DNA from: Bradyrhizobium diazoefficiens
GTDB lineage: Bacteria; Pseudomonadota; Alphaproteobacteria; Rhizobiales; Xanthobacteraceae
Assembly: GCF_016612535.1 (NCBI RefSeq)
Contig: NZ_JAENXS010000003.1
Coordinates: forward strand, 1-64,000
Direction: 5' to 3'
Length of the DNA stretch: 64,000 bases
Shown: positions 8,799 to 18,414 of the stretch, piece after piece
Numbering within the stretch: position 1 is the first letter of the stretch
Layout of the letters: every line of letters begins with the position of its first letter
Position numbers and translations under genes: made by a program
Notes under the pieces: model-generated
Told to the model about the DNA's origin: nothing
Seen by the model: only the letters and a program-made list of their open reading frames with translations
Databases searched by the model: none

Positions 8799-9499
8799 AA
8801 CGCCTGCGCCGTGCGATCGCGTCCGAGGCGGGTTTCACGCTGCTCGAAGTGCTGCTGGCGACGCTGCTGATGACCGTGATCCTGGCCGCGCTGGCGACCG
8901 TGACGGCGCAATGGCTGCCGAACTGGAATCGCGGCATCGCGCGGGTGCAGCGCGCCGAACGCCTCGCCACCGGGCTCGACCGCATCGTTGCGGATCTCTC
9001 CGTTGCCGAGCAGATGACCGTGAACGGCGACGCCAAGGCGCCGCTGTTCGACGGCGCCGAATTGTCGGTGACGTTCCTGCGCACGGCGCTCGGCCCAAGC
9101 GCGCGCCCGGGCCTGGAATTCATCCGCCTGATCGAGAAGGCCGATGCCCAGGGGCTCGCGCTGGTGCGCGAGCGCGCGCCATTTCAGCCGATGTCGACGG
9201 ACGGGCAGATCCGCTTCCTCGACCAAGTCGTGCTGATCCGCGCACCGTTCCGCGTCAGCTTCGCCTATGCCGGGCCGGACCGGACGTGGCAGCCGACCTG
9301 GCGCGGCCAGGGGCAATTACCGGATCGCATCCGCATCACGGTGCGCGACGGCGCCACCGGCCAGGTGCTGGCGGTGTCGGCGGCGACGGTGCTGCACATC
9401 ACGGCGCCCGCCGAATGCGCGCGCGCCAAGAATCCCACGACCTGCGTGACGGCGGGCACAAGGCCGCAACAGGCGCAGAAAGAGGAGCAGCAATTGTGA
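8795..9499 (+). CDS. gspJ: Minor pseudopilin GspJ
   Basis: A 234-residue prepilin with cleavage site G13|FTLLE and helix VLLATLLMTVILAAL; the length and the position between gspI and gspK fit GspJ, a pseudopilus tip subunit. The ATG overlaps the gspI stop (ATGA). The end has an unusually polar tail rich in Gln/Lys/Glu (RPQQAQKEEQQL). Confidence 0.9.
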   Translation: MKRLRRAIASEAGFTLLEVLLATLLMTVILAALATVTAQWLPNWNRGIARVQRAERLATGLDRIVADLSVAEQMTVNGDAKAPLFDGAELSVTFLRTALGPSARPGLEFIRLIEKADAQGLALVRERAPFQPMSTDGQIRFLDQVVLIRAPFRVSFAYAGPDRTWQPTWRGQGQLPDRIRITVRDGATGQVLAVSAATVLHITAPAECARAKNPTTCVTAGTRPQQAQKEEQQL

Positions 9500-10425
9500 G
9501 CGGCGCGGCGCATGGCGGGCGAACACTTGGCCAGGGAACGCTTGACGATGACCGCGGCTTCATCGTCGTCGTCGTGCTCTGGATGCTGGCTGCGCTGGCC
9601 ACGCTCGCGCTGATCTATCTGACCTATGTCACCAACACCGCGGTTACCGTCGCCGTCAATACCGACCGGTTGCAGGCCGATGCACTGATGAACGCGGGCC
9701 TCGAGCTTGCGGCCTATCGGCTGACCGCGCAAAGCGAGGCGACGCGCCCGACCAGCGGCACCTTCAACGCCCGTGTCGGGGCGGGTCGGGTGGCGGTGAC
9801 GTTCCGCTCGGAGGCCGCGCGCATCGATCTCAACGCAGCGCCGAAATCCGTCCTCGCAGGCCTGATGACGGCGCTCGGCGTCTCCGCGTCGGACGCGCCT
9901 GACTACGCCGACCGGATTCTGGCGTGGCGGTCGTCGACGGAACCGGGCGTGGACAACCCGGAGGACTCCTATTATCGCACGCTCGGTGCGCCCTATCTGC
10001 CGCGCCATGCGCCGTTTCCGCACAGCGACGAGCTGTGGCTGGTGCGCGGCATTCCGCCGGCCGTGATCGAGCGCGTGCTGCCCTTCGTCACCGTGTTCAG
10101 CAACATGCGCACCGTGAACGTGCTGGACGCCGCGCCGCAGGTGGTGGCGGCGCTGCCCGGCATGACGCCGGAGACGCTGCAACAGCTGCTGCGCAACCGC
10201 GCCGATCCCAACGTCGATCCGCAGTCCCTGGTCGGCCTTGCCGGCAGCGCCAGCGCGACGATCGAGGGCGCGAAGGCCTACCGGCTGACGGTCGCCACTG
10301 AGGCGCCGTCGCATCGGCAGAGCTCGGCCGAGATCGTCATCCTGCTTCTCGAAAGCGGCGATGAGCCCTATCGTGTATTGTCGTGGCACAACGCCTTCGA
10401 CGGCTCGGCCGGAAAGCCTCTGTGA
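9496..10425 (+). CDS. gspK: Pseudopilus tip protein GspK
   Basis: A 309-residue protein with prepilin site G21|FIVVV. It lacks Glu at +5 (Val instead), the hallmark of GspK, which caps the pseudopilus. It has the large alpha-helical GspK domain (RIDLNAAPKSVLAGL, VLPFVTVFS, ALPGMTPETLQQLL). The GTG start overlaps the gspJ stop (GTGA) and follows GAGGAG. An open frame continues upstream to about 8911 but only as a shadow of gspJ. Confidence 0.9.
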   Translation: MSGAAHGGRTLGQGTLDDDRGFIVVVVLWMLAALATLALIYLTYVTNTAVTVAVNTDRLQADALMNAGLELAAYRLTAQSEATRPTSGTFNARVGAGRVAVTFRSEAARIDLNAAPKSVLAGLMTALGVSASDAPDYADRILAWRSSTEPGVDNPEDSYYRTLGAPYLPRHAPFPHSDELWLVRGIPPAVIERVLPFVTVFSNMRTVNVLDAAPQVVAALPGMTPETLQQLLRNRADPNVDPQSLVGLAGSASATIEGAKAYRLTVATEAPSHRQSSAEIVILLLESGDEPYRVLSWHNAFDGSAGKPL

Positions 10426-10426
10426 G

Positions 10427-11464
10427 ATGAGTTCGATCAATTCCCTTCGCGCGATCTTCGATGCCTGGACCGGCACGGTGGCCGGTGCCGCCGTCGCCGG
10501 GCTGGAGCGGATGGTCTCGCCACGCCTGGTGCGGCTGGTCGAGGGCGAGAGCGGCGCGTTCGCGCTGGAGGCTGCGAAGCCGGAGAACATGCCGAAGGAG
10601 ATCGCGTTCGAGGACGGCAGGTTCACCGGCGCCAATCTCGCGCAGTTCGTCCGCGGCAGCCGCGTCGAGATCGTGCTGCGGCCGGCGCGTTTCCTGTTCC
10701 GTCCACTGGAGCTGCCGGCGCGTGCGGCCGATTTCCTCGACGGCATCGTGCGGGCGCAGATCGACCGACTGACGCCATGGAGCGCGGCTGAGGCCGTGTT
10801 CGGTTGCAGCGCGCCGGTGGCGCAAGGCAGTGAAGGCATCACCACGATGATCGCGGCCGCACCGCGCCGGCTGGCGATGGGCTATGTCGAGGCGCTGTCC
10901 GGCTTTCATCCATCCGCGATCGCGGTTCTGACCGAGGCGGCCGAGGGCGGGCGCATCAGGGTGTTCGAGCAGAAATCGCGCGGCGCGATCGATCCCGTGC
11001 GGTTGAGCCGGATGCTGCAGGTGGTGCTGGCCGTCGCCGCAGTCGCCGCAATTCTCGGTTCGATCGTCGCGGGCTATCTGGCCGACAGTTTGAACGCGCA
11101 GGAGAGCGAGCTCGAGCGCCAGATCACCCAGCGCCGCGCCGCGATCCGCGGTGCCGACGGCGGCGAGCGCTCGCCGCTGGCGCTGCTGGAGCGGCGCAAA
11201 TACGAGACGCCGGCAAGCGTGATCGTGCTGGAATCGCTGAGCCGTCTCTTGCCGGACCACACCTACGTCACCGAGATGCATCTGGCCGGCGACAAGCTCC
11301 AGATCGCCGGCATCACCCGCGATGCACCCTCGCTGATCCCGTTGATCGAGCAGTCCGGGCATTTCACCCGCGCGACCTTCTACGCGCCGACGACGCGCGC
11401 CTCGACGGATCCCGGCGAGCGCTTCCACATCGAGGCGCAAATCGAGCCGAGGAATGCGCCATGA
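10427..11464 (+). CDS. gspL: Type II secretion protein GspL
   Basis: A 345-residue bitopic protein. The N-terminal cytoplasmic half (about 1-185) should contact GspE. One membrane helix follows (about 190-215, VLAVAAVAAILGSIVAGYLA), then a coiled-coil stretch (LNAQESELERQITQRRAAI) and a PilN/GspL-like periplasmic domain (SLSRLLPDHTYVTEMHLAGDKLQIAG). ATG 10427 follows the gspK stop by one base. The protein is somewhat shorter than enterobacterial GspL (about 390-400), with a reduced actin-like domain. It overlaps gspM by 4 bases (ATGA). Confidence 0.85.
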   Translation: MSSINSLRAIFDAWTGTVAGAAVAGLERMVSPRLVRLVEGESGAFALEAAKPENMPKEIAFEDGRFTGANLAQFVRGSRVEIVLRPARFLFRPLELPARAADFLDGIVRAQIDRLTPWSAAEAVFGCSAPVAQGSEGITTMIAAAPRRLAMGYVEALSGFHPSAIAVLTEAAEGGRIRVFEQKSRGAIDPVRLSRMLQVVLAVAAVAAILGSIVAGYLADSLNAQESELERQITQRRAAIRGADGGERSPLALLERRKYETPASVIVLESLSRLLPDHTYVTEMHLAGDKLQIAGITRDAPSLIPLIEQSGHFTRATFYAPTTRASTDPGERFHIEAQIEPRNAP

Positions 11465-12051
11465 ACAGCGCCATGACCAGCGGCGGGATTGCTGGCGGAA
11501 ACGCGACGCGGTGGCTGACGGGCTCGCCGCTGATCGCGGTCACGCTCTACGTCGCGGTGACGGGCGGGCTGTTGCTGGTGGCGGCCCTGTCGATCGCCGA
11601 CGTCATCGCCCACCGACAGGCGCTGGCGCAGACCTCCGACCTGCTCGACCAGCTGCGCGGCCGCAAGGGCGCCGCCAAGAGTGCCGCGGCCGAACTGGCC
11701 GAGCATCCCGGCGCGCCGTTCCTGGAGGGGCCGACCGTGACGGTCGCCGGCGCCAATCTGTTGCAGCGGGTTGCGGCCGCGGTCAGCAATGTCGGCGGCT
11801 CGGTGCAGTCCTCGCAGGTCGACGTCTCCGGCGCGCAGGTGAAGGACGGCTTCGTCGGCCTCGTCGTCAGCTGCGAATTGGAGCAGCCCGCGCTGCAGAA
11901 GGTGCTCTACGATCTCGAGGCCGGCATGCCGTTCCTGTTCATCGATCAGCTCGACGTCCAGGTGCCGCAGGCCACCGCGTTAAGCGAAGGCGGCACCGGC
12001 CGCGTCAGGGTGATCCTGGGCGTCTCCGGCCAGTGGCAGGCGGGGAAGTAG
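11461..12051 (+). CDS. gspM: Type II secretion protein GspM
   Basis: A 196-residue bitopic inner-membrane protein: one N-terminal membrane helix (about 20-45, SPLIAVTLYVAVTGGLLLVA) and a small periplasmic ferredoxin-like domain (about 100-185). GspM binds GspL in the inner-membrane platform. The assignment comes from size, topology and position right after gspL with an ATGA overlap. A 151-base gap with no recognised feature separates it from the next gene. Confidence 0.85.
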   Translation: MNSAMTSGGIAGGNATRWLTGSPLIAVTLYVAVTGGLLLVAALSIADVIAHRQALAQTSDLLDQLRGRKGAAKSAAAELAEHPGAPFLEGPTVTVAGANLLQRVAAAVSNVGGSVQSSQVDVSGAQVKDGFVGLVVSCELEQPALQKVLYDLEAGMPFLFIDQLDVQVPQATALSEGGTGRVRVILGVSGQWQAGK

Positions 12052-12202
12052 GGCGGCGCTGGGGCATTTGCGGGCGAAAGTCCGGTTCCCTCCAGCCGGC
12101 AGAAGAGATCGGACGCGGGTTGATGGCGGGGCGTATCAGAACTAGTTTGCTGCGGAAGGCCTGCCGCATGCTGGTGCGGCTGCTCGCCGCAAGGGGATTT
12201 CG

Positions 12203-12880
12203 ATGTCCGGATGGCTGAGATCGACCGGGGTGGCCGTGCTGTGCGCGGTGCTCGGCATCGCCGAGACGGTGGCGGCGACCTCCTCGCGCATAGACATCCT
12301 GCCGGATGATGCCGCAGCCAGCGTCGATGTCGGCGCGGTGAGGCCGATAGCCCGGCCCACGCCGGTTGCGAGCAAGCTTGCTCCTCGCGGCAATCCGCTG
12401 TGGTCGGTGCCGCTCTCGACGCTGACCGTAACCCAGGATCGCCCGATCTTCTCCGCGACGCGGCGACCGCTGCCGCGCGCGGTCGCAGCCACCCCGGCCG
12501 AAGTGGCCCACGCGCCGCCACCGCCGAAACCGGCCGAAGCGCCGCCGCCGCTGACGCTGGTCGGGGCGGTGGTGGGCGAGGGTGATGCCATCGCGATTCT
12601 GGTCAACCGCACCGACCAGAAGGTCGTGCGCCTGCGGCAAGGTGAATCGCTTGACGGCTGGTCGCTCATCTCGGTCCAGCCGCGCGAGGTGACGTTCAGG
12701 CAAGGCGATCGCAGCGAGGTGCTGGCGCTCCAGCGGCCGGACGGAACGTCCGCGCCGGCGGGATCGCCGGCTGCCGCGGACCGCACTGGCAAGCTGACGA
12801 TGCCGACCACGGCCAACACCTCGTTCGCCCCCTTCGTGCCCCGCTCGACGCCGAAGAACGGCGAGGCGGACGGGCTCTGA
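12203..12880 (+). CDS. gspN: Type II secretion GspN/GspC-like periplasmic protein
   Basis: A 225-residue protein with an N-terminal signal or anchor (about 5-25), a Pro-rich linker (APPPPKPAEAPPP) and a beta-rich domain (about 115-175: LTLVGAVVGEGDAIAILVN, RLRQGESLDGWSLISV) resembling the homology region of GspC. AAGGGG upstream supports ATG 12203. No separate gspC is seen in this operon, so this may be the secretin-contacting subunit. It ends 3 bases before the converging aminotransferase relic. The GspN label is by position and convention; a GspC role is inferred. Confidence 0.7.
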   Translation: MSGWLRSTGVAVLCAVLGIAETVAATSSRIDILPDDAAASVDVGAVRPIARPTPVASKLAPRGNPLWSVPLSTLTVTQDRPIFSATRRPLPRAVAATPAEVAHAPPPPKPAEAPPPLTLVGAVVGEGDAIAILVNRTDQKVVRLRQGESLDGWSLISVQPREVTFRQGDRSEVLALQRPDGTSAPAGSPAAADRTGKLTMPTTANTSFAPFVPRSTPKNGEADGL

Positions 12881-12883
12881 GCG

Positions 12884-13586
12884 CTACTGTCCCAGGATCG
12901 CACTGAGCGTATCGCAGATGCGTTGCTGCCGTGCCTCGTCCAGGCCGATCCAGAACGGCAGTCTGATCAGGCGCTCCGACAGATCGACGGTGAGCGGCAG
13001 ATCGCCGTGGGTGCGCCCGAACCGCGACATGATGTTCTTGGTCTCGTGGAAGGAGAAGCTGCCGAGATCGCCGATGGCACCGAGCGGGGTGCCCTTGTAG
13101 CTCGCCATGATGCCCTGCGCGGCGTCCTCGACGACGCGCAGGCCATGGTGTTTCGCGATCGCGACGATCGGATCCATCTCGCAGGCGACGCCGGCATAGT
13201 GCACCGGCGCGATCGCGCGGGTGCGCGATGGCGGCTTCGATCCGGCGTTCGTCGAGATTGAGCGTGTCCTCGCGGATGTCGACGAAGACCGGGATCGCGC
13301 CACGCAGCACGAAGGCATTCGCGGTCGAGACGAAGGTGAATGAGGGCATGATGACCTCGTCACCGCTCTTCAAATCGAGCAGGATCGCGGCGAGGTCGAG
13401 GGCCGAGGTGCAGGAGTGCGTGAGCAGCGCCTTGGCACAACCGGTGCGCTGTTCGAGCCATTGATGGCAGCGCCGGGTGAAGGCGCCGTCGCCGGACAAA
13501 TGATGGTTCTTCAGAGCCACCTCGATGTTGGCCTGCTCCTTGCCCGTCGTATAGGGCCGATTGAAAGGGATGAATTCGGATGCCAT
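12884..13586 (-). pseudogene. Decayed WecE/RffA-type sugar aminotransferase
   Basis: The N-terminus is that of a dTDP-4-amino-4,6-dideoxygalactose transaminase (IPFNRPYTTGKE, LLTHSCTSALDLAAIL, SGDEVIMPSFTFVSTANA). Two lesions are visible. Near 13220 the frame shifts, where AAIAHPR jumps to TRAIAPVHYAGV in another frame. After SFHETKNI (about 13030) the sequence passes directly to GDLPLTVDLSERLIRLPFW, which belongs close to the C-terminus, so the middle of the PLP domain is gone. The Lys of SFHETK remains. The intact family is near 370 residues; about 230 codons are left. Not functional as an aminotransferase. Confidence 0.8.
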
Positions 13587-13721
13587 TGCCTAAGCTGTCC
13601 AACCGCCTTAAGACGCGCCTTCGACGCCCCAATCCGATGGCGCCAAATTGGCGGCTTTCAATGCGGCAATCAACCGGCGATTGGGCGCGCCGGATGGCTC
13701 GCTGGCCGGGAAGGATGCGGC

Positions 13722-15302
13722 TTGACCGACACGCAGACTGACGCGCGCGGAAAGGCCGATGGTTCAAGCGGCACCGGCGGTGCCGGGCGCGTCCGCCGGC
13801 TCGTTCACGGCTGGTCGGCGAACCTGGTCCAGATGGGGTTGGGGCTGAGCCAGCAGCTGTTGCTGATTCCAGCGTTCCTGCACGTCTGGAGCGGCGACAT
13901 GCTCGCGGCGTGGCTCGCGATCTATGCCGCGGGCGGTCTCGTCGTCGTGGCCGACGCGGGATTGCAGCTTCGCGCGATCAACCGGTTTCTCGCCTTCAGG
14001 TCCTGCGCCGACTGCGACGGGCGCACCGCGAGCTACTATCGCGCCACGCTACGGATTTATCTCGCCATCGTCGCGGGACTCGGCGTGCTCCTGTGCGCGG
14101 CCATCTCTCTCGCGCCGCCCTCGGCGGTGCTCGGCTTTCACGCCACGCCGGCCATCGATGCGGCGATGCTGGTGATGACGCTCGGCATGCTGCTGAGCTT
14201 GCCCGCCAATCTCGCCTCCGGCCTCTATCGCGTGCGCGGCCAGTATGGCCGCATCATTTGGCTGCAAAACGCAGCACTGCTGCTCGGCCAGATCGCGCAG
14301 CTCGTCGCGCTGTTCATGTTCGGAAGCCTGCTTGCGGTGGCGATCGCCTTCGTGTCGATGCAGCTGCTGTTCACGATCTTCATCGTCGTCTTCGATGCGC
14401 CGCGCCTGTTTCCGTTTCTGCGCCTTGCCGCAAGGCCATCGTTCATCGTGCCATCATGGCGCTGGAGCGTCGGACAGCTCGGCCGCGCGCTGCCCTTCGC
14501 GGTCGCCAACATCACCGAGCTCGCGCTCGTCAACGTTCCCGTCCTGCTGGTCTCCGCGCTGGTCACCGACCGCGTCGCGGTGGCGCAATGGGGGCTGACG
14601 CGCGTGATCGCAAGCCTCGTGCGCGGGCTCTGTCTCCAGGTGGCCCTGCCGTTCGGCGCCGAACTCGGCCACGATCACGCGATCGGCGACAAGGAGCGGC
14701 TGCGCCGCCATTACGCCTACGGATCGGCGTTCGTGACGGGACTCGCCTGTCTGGTCGTTGCGGGCATGCTGCCGTTCTGGCCGGACTTCTTTGCGCTGTG
14801 GACCCATGGCAGCATTCCCTATGACGGTCCGCTTGCGGTTATGCTGTTGCTCGGCTCGGCCGCGGTCGCGCCCTCGCTGCTGGCGCTGGTCTTTGCCAGT
14901 CACAGCAATCGCGGCGAGCTTCTGATCCGGACCAAGGGGCTCCAGCTCGTGGTCTTCCTGGCTCTGTCGTTCGTGCTGATCCCGCGGCTCGGACCGCTCG
15001 GCGCCGCTGTAGCGGTGGTCGCGAGCGACATCCTCATTCAGGTCGGCCTGCTCGGATGGGTGATCATGCGGCAGACCTTGCAGCAGCCGTTCAGGCACAT
15101 TGCGTTCCTGCTGCTCATCGCCGTCGCAATCGTGGCGGCGGGCTGGCTGATCGGGATGGCGATCACCGCGCTCGTGCCGGGGAGCGGGCTTGCGCAATTC
15201 ATCGTGGAATGCGCGGCCTGGCTGATCGTGGTCGGCGCGCTCGCAAGCCCGCTTCTGAGCGCGGCGCTGCGCGAGCGGCTGCGGGCGCTGGTGCCGGGCT
15301 AG
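13722..15302 (+). CDS. Polysaccharide flippase (Wzx-like)
   Basis: A 526-residue protein with about a dozen hydrophobic segments, in the MVF/Wzx superfamily of lipid-linked oligosaccharide flippases. It would move undecaprenyl-linked repeat units across the inner membrane. TTG 13722 is chosen because AAGGA (13711-13715) precedes it at normal spacing; the open frame further upstream to 13416 is antisense to the aminotransferase relic. It is alone on the plus strand and convergent with the glycosyltransferase at 15312. A second, distinct flippase is at 42682. Confidence 0.8.
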   Translation: MTDTQTDARGKADGSSGTGGAGRVRRLVHGWSANLVQMGLGLSQQLLLIPAFLHVWSGDMLAAWLAIYAAGGLVVVADAGLQLRAINRFLAFRSCADCDGRTASYYRATLRIYLAIVAGLGVLLCAAISLAPPSAVLGFHATPAIDAAMLVMTLGMLLSLPANLASGLYRVRGQYGRIIWLQNAALLLGQIAQLVALFMFGSLLAVAIAFVSMQLLFTIFIVVFDAPRLFPFLRLAARPSFIVPSWRWSVGQLGRALPFAVANITELALVNVPVLLVSALVTDRVAVAQWGLTRVIASLVRGLCLQVALPFGAELGHDHAIGDKERLRRHYAYGSAFVTGLACLVVAGMLPFWPDFFALWTHGSIPYDGPLAVMLLLGSAAVAPSLLALVFASHSNRGELLIRTKGLQLVVFLALSFVLIPRLGPLGAAVAVVASDILIQVGLLGWVIMRQTLQQPFRHIAFLLLIAVAIVAAGWLIGMAITALVPGSGLAQFIVECAAWLIVVGALASPLLSAALRERLRALVPG

Positions 15303-15311
15303 CTTACGATA

Positions 15312-16520
15312 TCACCGCGGCGTCAGCGCCAGCCGGTGCCTCAGCCGTTCCAGATGGCGAGCAAATTGCTGGTGGCCGGCCTTGGTTTCCTCGGCAAACT
15401 GCGCGAGCCGCCGATGGCCGGCCTCGCCCAACCGCTCGCGCGTGCCGTCGGCGCGGAGACTGATAATGGCGTCCGCGAGTGAGTGCGGGTCGTCATAGTC
15501 GAACAGGATCGCCGCGTCGCCGGCCTGCGCCTTGAACGCCTCGGGATAGATCACGGGCGTGCCGACCGCCCAGGCTTCCAGCGGCGGCAGATTGGTTGGG
15601 CCGAAATAGCTCGGCATCACCAGCGCCGCTGCGCCGCGGTAGAGCGCGCCAAGCTCGGCGGACTCGACGAAGCCGATGATGGAGATCTGGTCGGACAATC
15701 CGTAGGTGCGGATCGCCGCGTCGATCTTGTCGCGGCCGCCGCGATCCGAGCCGCACAGCACCAGCCGTTCGGCGACGCTACGTTCGCGCAAGTCGGCGAG
15801 CGCTGCGAGCAGCGTCATGTGGTTCTTGTGCGGCCAAAACTGCGCCGGGTAGAACAGGTAGCCCGGCTCGAGGCGGTATTTCGCCATCACGGCCGTGTCA
15901 GCGGCGGTGTCGAGTGCGGAGCTGCTGACGTAGGTCGAGGGCGAGAACGGGATGCAGATCGCGCGCTCCCGTTCCATGGCATAGCGGCGGCAGAGATCGT
16001 CGATCAGCTCGGGCGCGTTGACGATCACCGCAGCCGCCTTGGTGCTGGCGAGGCGGAACAGAATCTCGCGGCGCTCGAATTCACCGAAGGTGCGAACTTC
16101 CGGAAACTCCGGCGCATCACGATGGCAGCCGTCGAAGATCGTGATGATGTAGGGCAGCGCGTAAAGCAGCAAATGCCGCTTCGACGTCGAGGTGAAGTGC
16201 ACGACGTCGATGCCGTCGCGGATCAAGGCGCGCTCGAAAGGCGATTTGAGCTCCAGCGCGATCTGGACGAGATCGAACGGTCCGCAATATTTGAGGAATA
16301 GAAAGAGATGATCGGACACGCCGAATTTGCGCAGTCGCCCGTCGATGCCGAACTCTTTCAGGATCTCGAGCGTCTTCGGATAGGGCGAGTACGCCACGAT
16401 CTCGTTGCCCGACTTGGCGGCCCAGTCGCGCAGCCAGAGCAGGTCGTTGAGCGGCTGCTGAAAGCCGCCGCCGACCTCGAGCGCCTGCTCCAGCATCACG
16501 GCGAGCCGTAGCGGTCTCAC
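15312..16520 (-). CDS. Family 4 (GT-B) glycosyltransferase
   Basis: A 402-residue GT-B enzyme. The C-terminal donor domain shows YPAQFWPHKNH, LVLCGSDRGG, IIGFVESAELGALYRGAAAL and FGPTNLPPLEAWAVGTPVI, the usual GT4 pattern with an E in PPLEAW. The N-terminal part has VGGGFQQPLNDL. GTG 16520 overlaps the stop of the upstream methyltransferase (GTGA); the open frame before it is that gene's shadow. It belongs to a minus-strand operon running from about 21472 down to 15312. Donor and acceptor sugars are unknown. Confidence 0.85.
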   Translation of the reverse strand: MRPLRLAVMLEQALEVGGGFQQPLNDLLWLRDWAAKSGNEIVAYSPYPKTLEILKEFGIDGRLRKFGVSDHLFLFLKYCGPFDLVQIALELKSPFERALIRDGIDVVHFTSTSKRHLLLYALPYIITIFDGCHRDAPEFPEVRTFGEFERREILFRLASTKAAAVIVNAPELIDDLCRRYAMERERAICIPFSPSTYVSSSALDTAADTAVMAKYRLEPGYLFYPAQFWPHKNHMTLLAALADLRERSVAERLVLCGSDRGGRDKIDAAIRTYGLSDQISIIGFVESAELGALYRGAAALVMPSYFGPTNLPPLEAWAVGTPVIYPEAFKAQAGDAAILFDYDDPHSLADAIISLRADGTRERLGEAGHRRLAQFAEETKAGHQQFARHLERLRHRLALTPR

Positions 16521-17284
16521 GGCGTGCCGCTCTTTCTGGCGACCGTATACGCCGCCCAGCTCCTCGAACTTGGCGCGTCCTGTGTCAGCCATCCGGCGTG
16601 AGCGGCGGGCTGAAAGCCGCTCGCCGCGAGCGCCGCGTCGATCTCGAACGGAAACCAGTAGCGCATGTGGTGCGCTTCATCGACGCGCCGGATCGTAGCG
16701 CGATCCGTGTCCTCGCAGAACAGCGTGTAGTTCACGGTGACGGTTGCTGCCTGCTCGTCGTGGTCGGACTGCGCGATGCGGGTGAGGCGCAGCGGCTTCT
16801 GCTCGATCACCTTGACCCGCGTCTCGACGCCCTGCGCGAGCACGGCGCCGCCATACCAATAGTCGAAGAAGAACACCCCGCCGGGCTTCAGCGCGGCGTG
16901 TGCGGTGCGGAACATCGCAGTCAGGGCATCGCGGCTGGTCTGATAGCTGGCGACATGGAACAGCGACACCACCGCGTCGAAGTCGCGTTCCGGGCCGGGC
17001 TCGCAGGCATCGCCCTGCCGGAACGGAATCGACAGCCCGGCCTGCGTGGCGCGCGCTCTGGCGCTCGCGACCATCTCGTGGCTGAGATCGATGCCGGCAA
17101 CGCTCCACCCCTCGCGGGCGAAGGTGAGCGCGTGCAGGCCGGTGCCGCAGCCGAGATCGAGCAACTTGCCGGAGGAAACGCCTTGGTCGCGCAGGCGGGC
17201 CTCGACGAAGGACGTCTCGGCCGCGTAATCCTTGTCCCGATAAAGCAGGTCATACCAGGGCGCGTAGTCGGCGAACACCGTCAC
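16517..17284 (-). CDS. Class I SAM-dependent methyltransferase
   Basis: A 255-residue Rossmann methyltransferase: motif I LLDLGCGTG (about 41-49), motif II acidic residue in AGIDLS, RQGDACEP, and motif III after LKPGGVFFFDYWYG. The motifs resemble small-molecule O- or N-methyltransferases. It sits between the perosamine-synthetase-like aminotransferase (ATGA overlap) and a glycosyltransferase, so a sugar or amino sugar is the likely substrate; this is inference. Confidence 0.8.
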   Translation of the reverse strand: MTVFADYAPWYDLLYRDKDYAAETSFVEARLRDQGVSSGKLLDLGCGTGLHALTFAREGWSVAGIDLSHEMVASARARATQAGLSIPFRQGDACEPGPERDFDAVVSLFHVASYQTSRDALTAMFRTAHAALKPGGVFFFDYWYGGAVLAQGVETRVKVIEQKPLRLTRIAQSDHDEQAATVTVNYTLFCEDTDRATIRRVDEAHHMRYWFPFEIDAALAASGFQPAAHAGWLTQDAPSSRSWAAYTVARKSGTP

Positions 17285-18414
17285 GCCAAAATCTCCTTGA
17301 CCGCCGCCGCGGAGCGCGCGATCTCGTCATCGGTCAAGGCAAGGCCGCTTGGCAGGTAAAAACCGCGACGGGCGATCTGTTCCGCGTTCGGATGCGATTC
17401 ATCGCACATCAGGCCCATCCGGCGCAGCACCGGCTGCTCGTGCATGCACCAGAAGAACGGCCGCGTGCCGATGCCCTTGTCGCCGAGGCGGCGCATGGCC
17501 TCCTTGGCGTCGAACGGGACTTCGTCGTTCAGCACGAGACCGTAGGCCCAATAGATGTTGTCGGCATAGTTGGTACGGGCGACCGGGCGGCGGATGCGGT
17601 CGACGCCGGCGAGATGTTCGTCGTAGAGCCGGCCGATCCGGCGCTTGAGCTCGACCGTGCGCGGCAGGCGCTCGACCTGGGCGACGCCGAGCGCGGCCTG
17701 GAGGTTGGTCATGCGCGCGTTCCAGCCGAACTCCTCGTGGACGAAACGCTGCTGCGGCTGGAAGCACAGATTGCGATAGCCTTGCAGCCGATCGGCGAGC
17801 GCGTCGTCGTCGGTGAGGATCATGCCGCCTTCGCCGGTGGTGACATGCTTGTTGGGATAGAAGCTGAAGGTCGAGACGTCGCCGAAGCTGCCGCAGGGCG
17901 CACCGCGATAGGTCTGCCCGTGCATCTCGGCGGCGTCCTCGATTACCTTCAGGTCATGCTTGCGCGCCAGCGCCAGGATCGGTTCGAGATCGACCGGCAG
18001 GCCGTAGATGTGCACCAGCATGATCGCGCGCGTGCGCGGCGTGATCGCGGCCTCCACGCCTTCGACCGTCATGTTCCAGGTCGCGGCATCGCAGTCGACG
18101 CCGACCGGGACGAGGCCGGCGCGCACAACGGCCGACGCGCAGCTGATGATCGTGAAGGTCGGGATGATGACCTCGGAGCCCTGCTCGAGGGCGAGCGCAT
18201 GGACGGCGATGTCGAGCGCGACCGAGCCGTTGGTCACTGCAATGCCGTGACGCCGCCCCGCAGCCTCCGCCATTGCCTGCTCGAAGCGCTTGATGAACGG
18301 TCCTTCCGAGGAGATCCAGCCGGTGCGGATGCACTCGGCAAGATAATCGGCCTCGTTGCCGTCGAGCAGCGGGGTGTTGACGGGAATGAAAGGCGCGGTC
18401 ACTGGCGTCGTCAC
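17281..18414 (-). CDS. DegT/DnrJ/EryC1 aminotransferase, perosamine-synthetase-like
   Basis: A 377-residue PLP enzyme. The N-terminus IPVNTPLLDGNEADYL and TGWISSEGPFIKRFE, and SFYPNKHVTTGEGG with the PLP-binding Lys, are very close to GDP-perosamine synthetases (RfbE/Per), which aminate C4 of GDP-4-keto-6-deoxymannose. No GDP-mannose 4,6-dehydratase is in the window, so the substrate is not proven. GTG 18414 overlaps the cupin stop (GTGA). It is contiguous with the cupin and the methyltransferase, which suggests one modified amino sugar. Confidence 0.8.
   Translation of the reverse strand: MTTPVTAPFIPVNTPLLDGNEADYLAECIRTGWISSEGPFIKRFEQAMAEAAGRRHGIAVTNGSVALDIAVHALALEQGSEVIIPTFTIISCASAVVRAGLVPVGVDCDAATWNMTVEGVEAAITPRTRAIMLVHIYGLPVDLEPILALARKHDLKVIEDAAEMHGQTYRGAPCGSFGDVSTFSFYPNKHVTTGEGGMILTDDDALADRLQGYRNLCFQPQQRFVHEEFGWNARMTNLQAALGVAQVERLPRTVELKRRIGRLYDEHLAGVDRIRRPVARTNYADNIYWAYGLVLNDEVPFDAKEAMRRLGDKGIGTRPFFWCMHEQPVLRRMGLMCDESHPNAEQIARRGFYLPSGLALTDDEIARSAAAVKEILA

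Noticed and set aside
13416..13721. N-terminal extension of the first flippase
   Set aside because: Antisense to the aminotransferase relic; a good ribosome site precedes TTG 13722.
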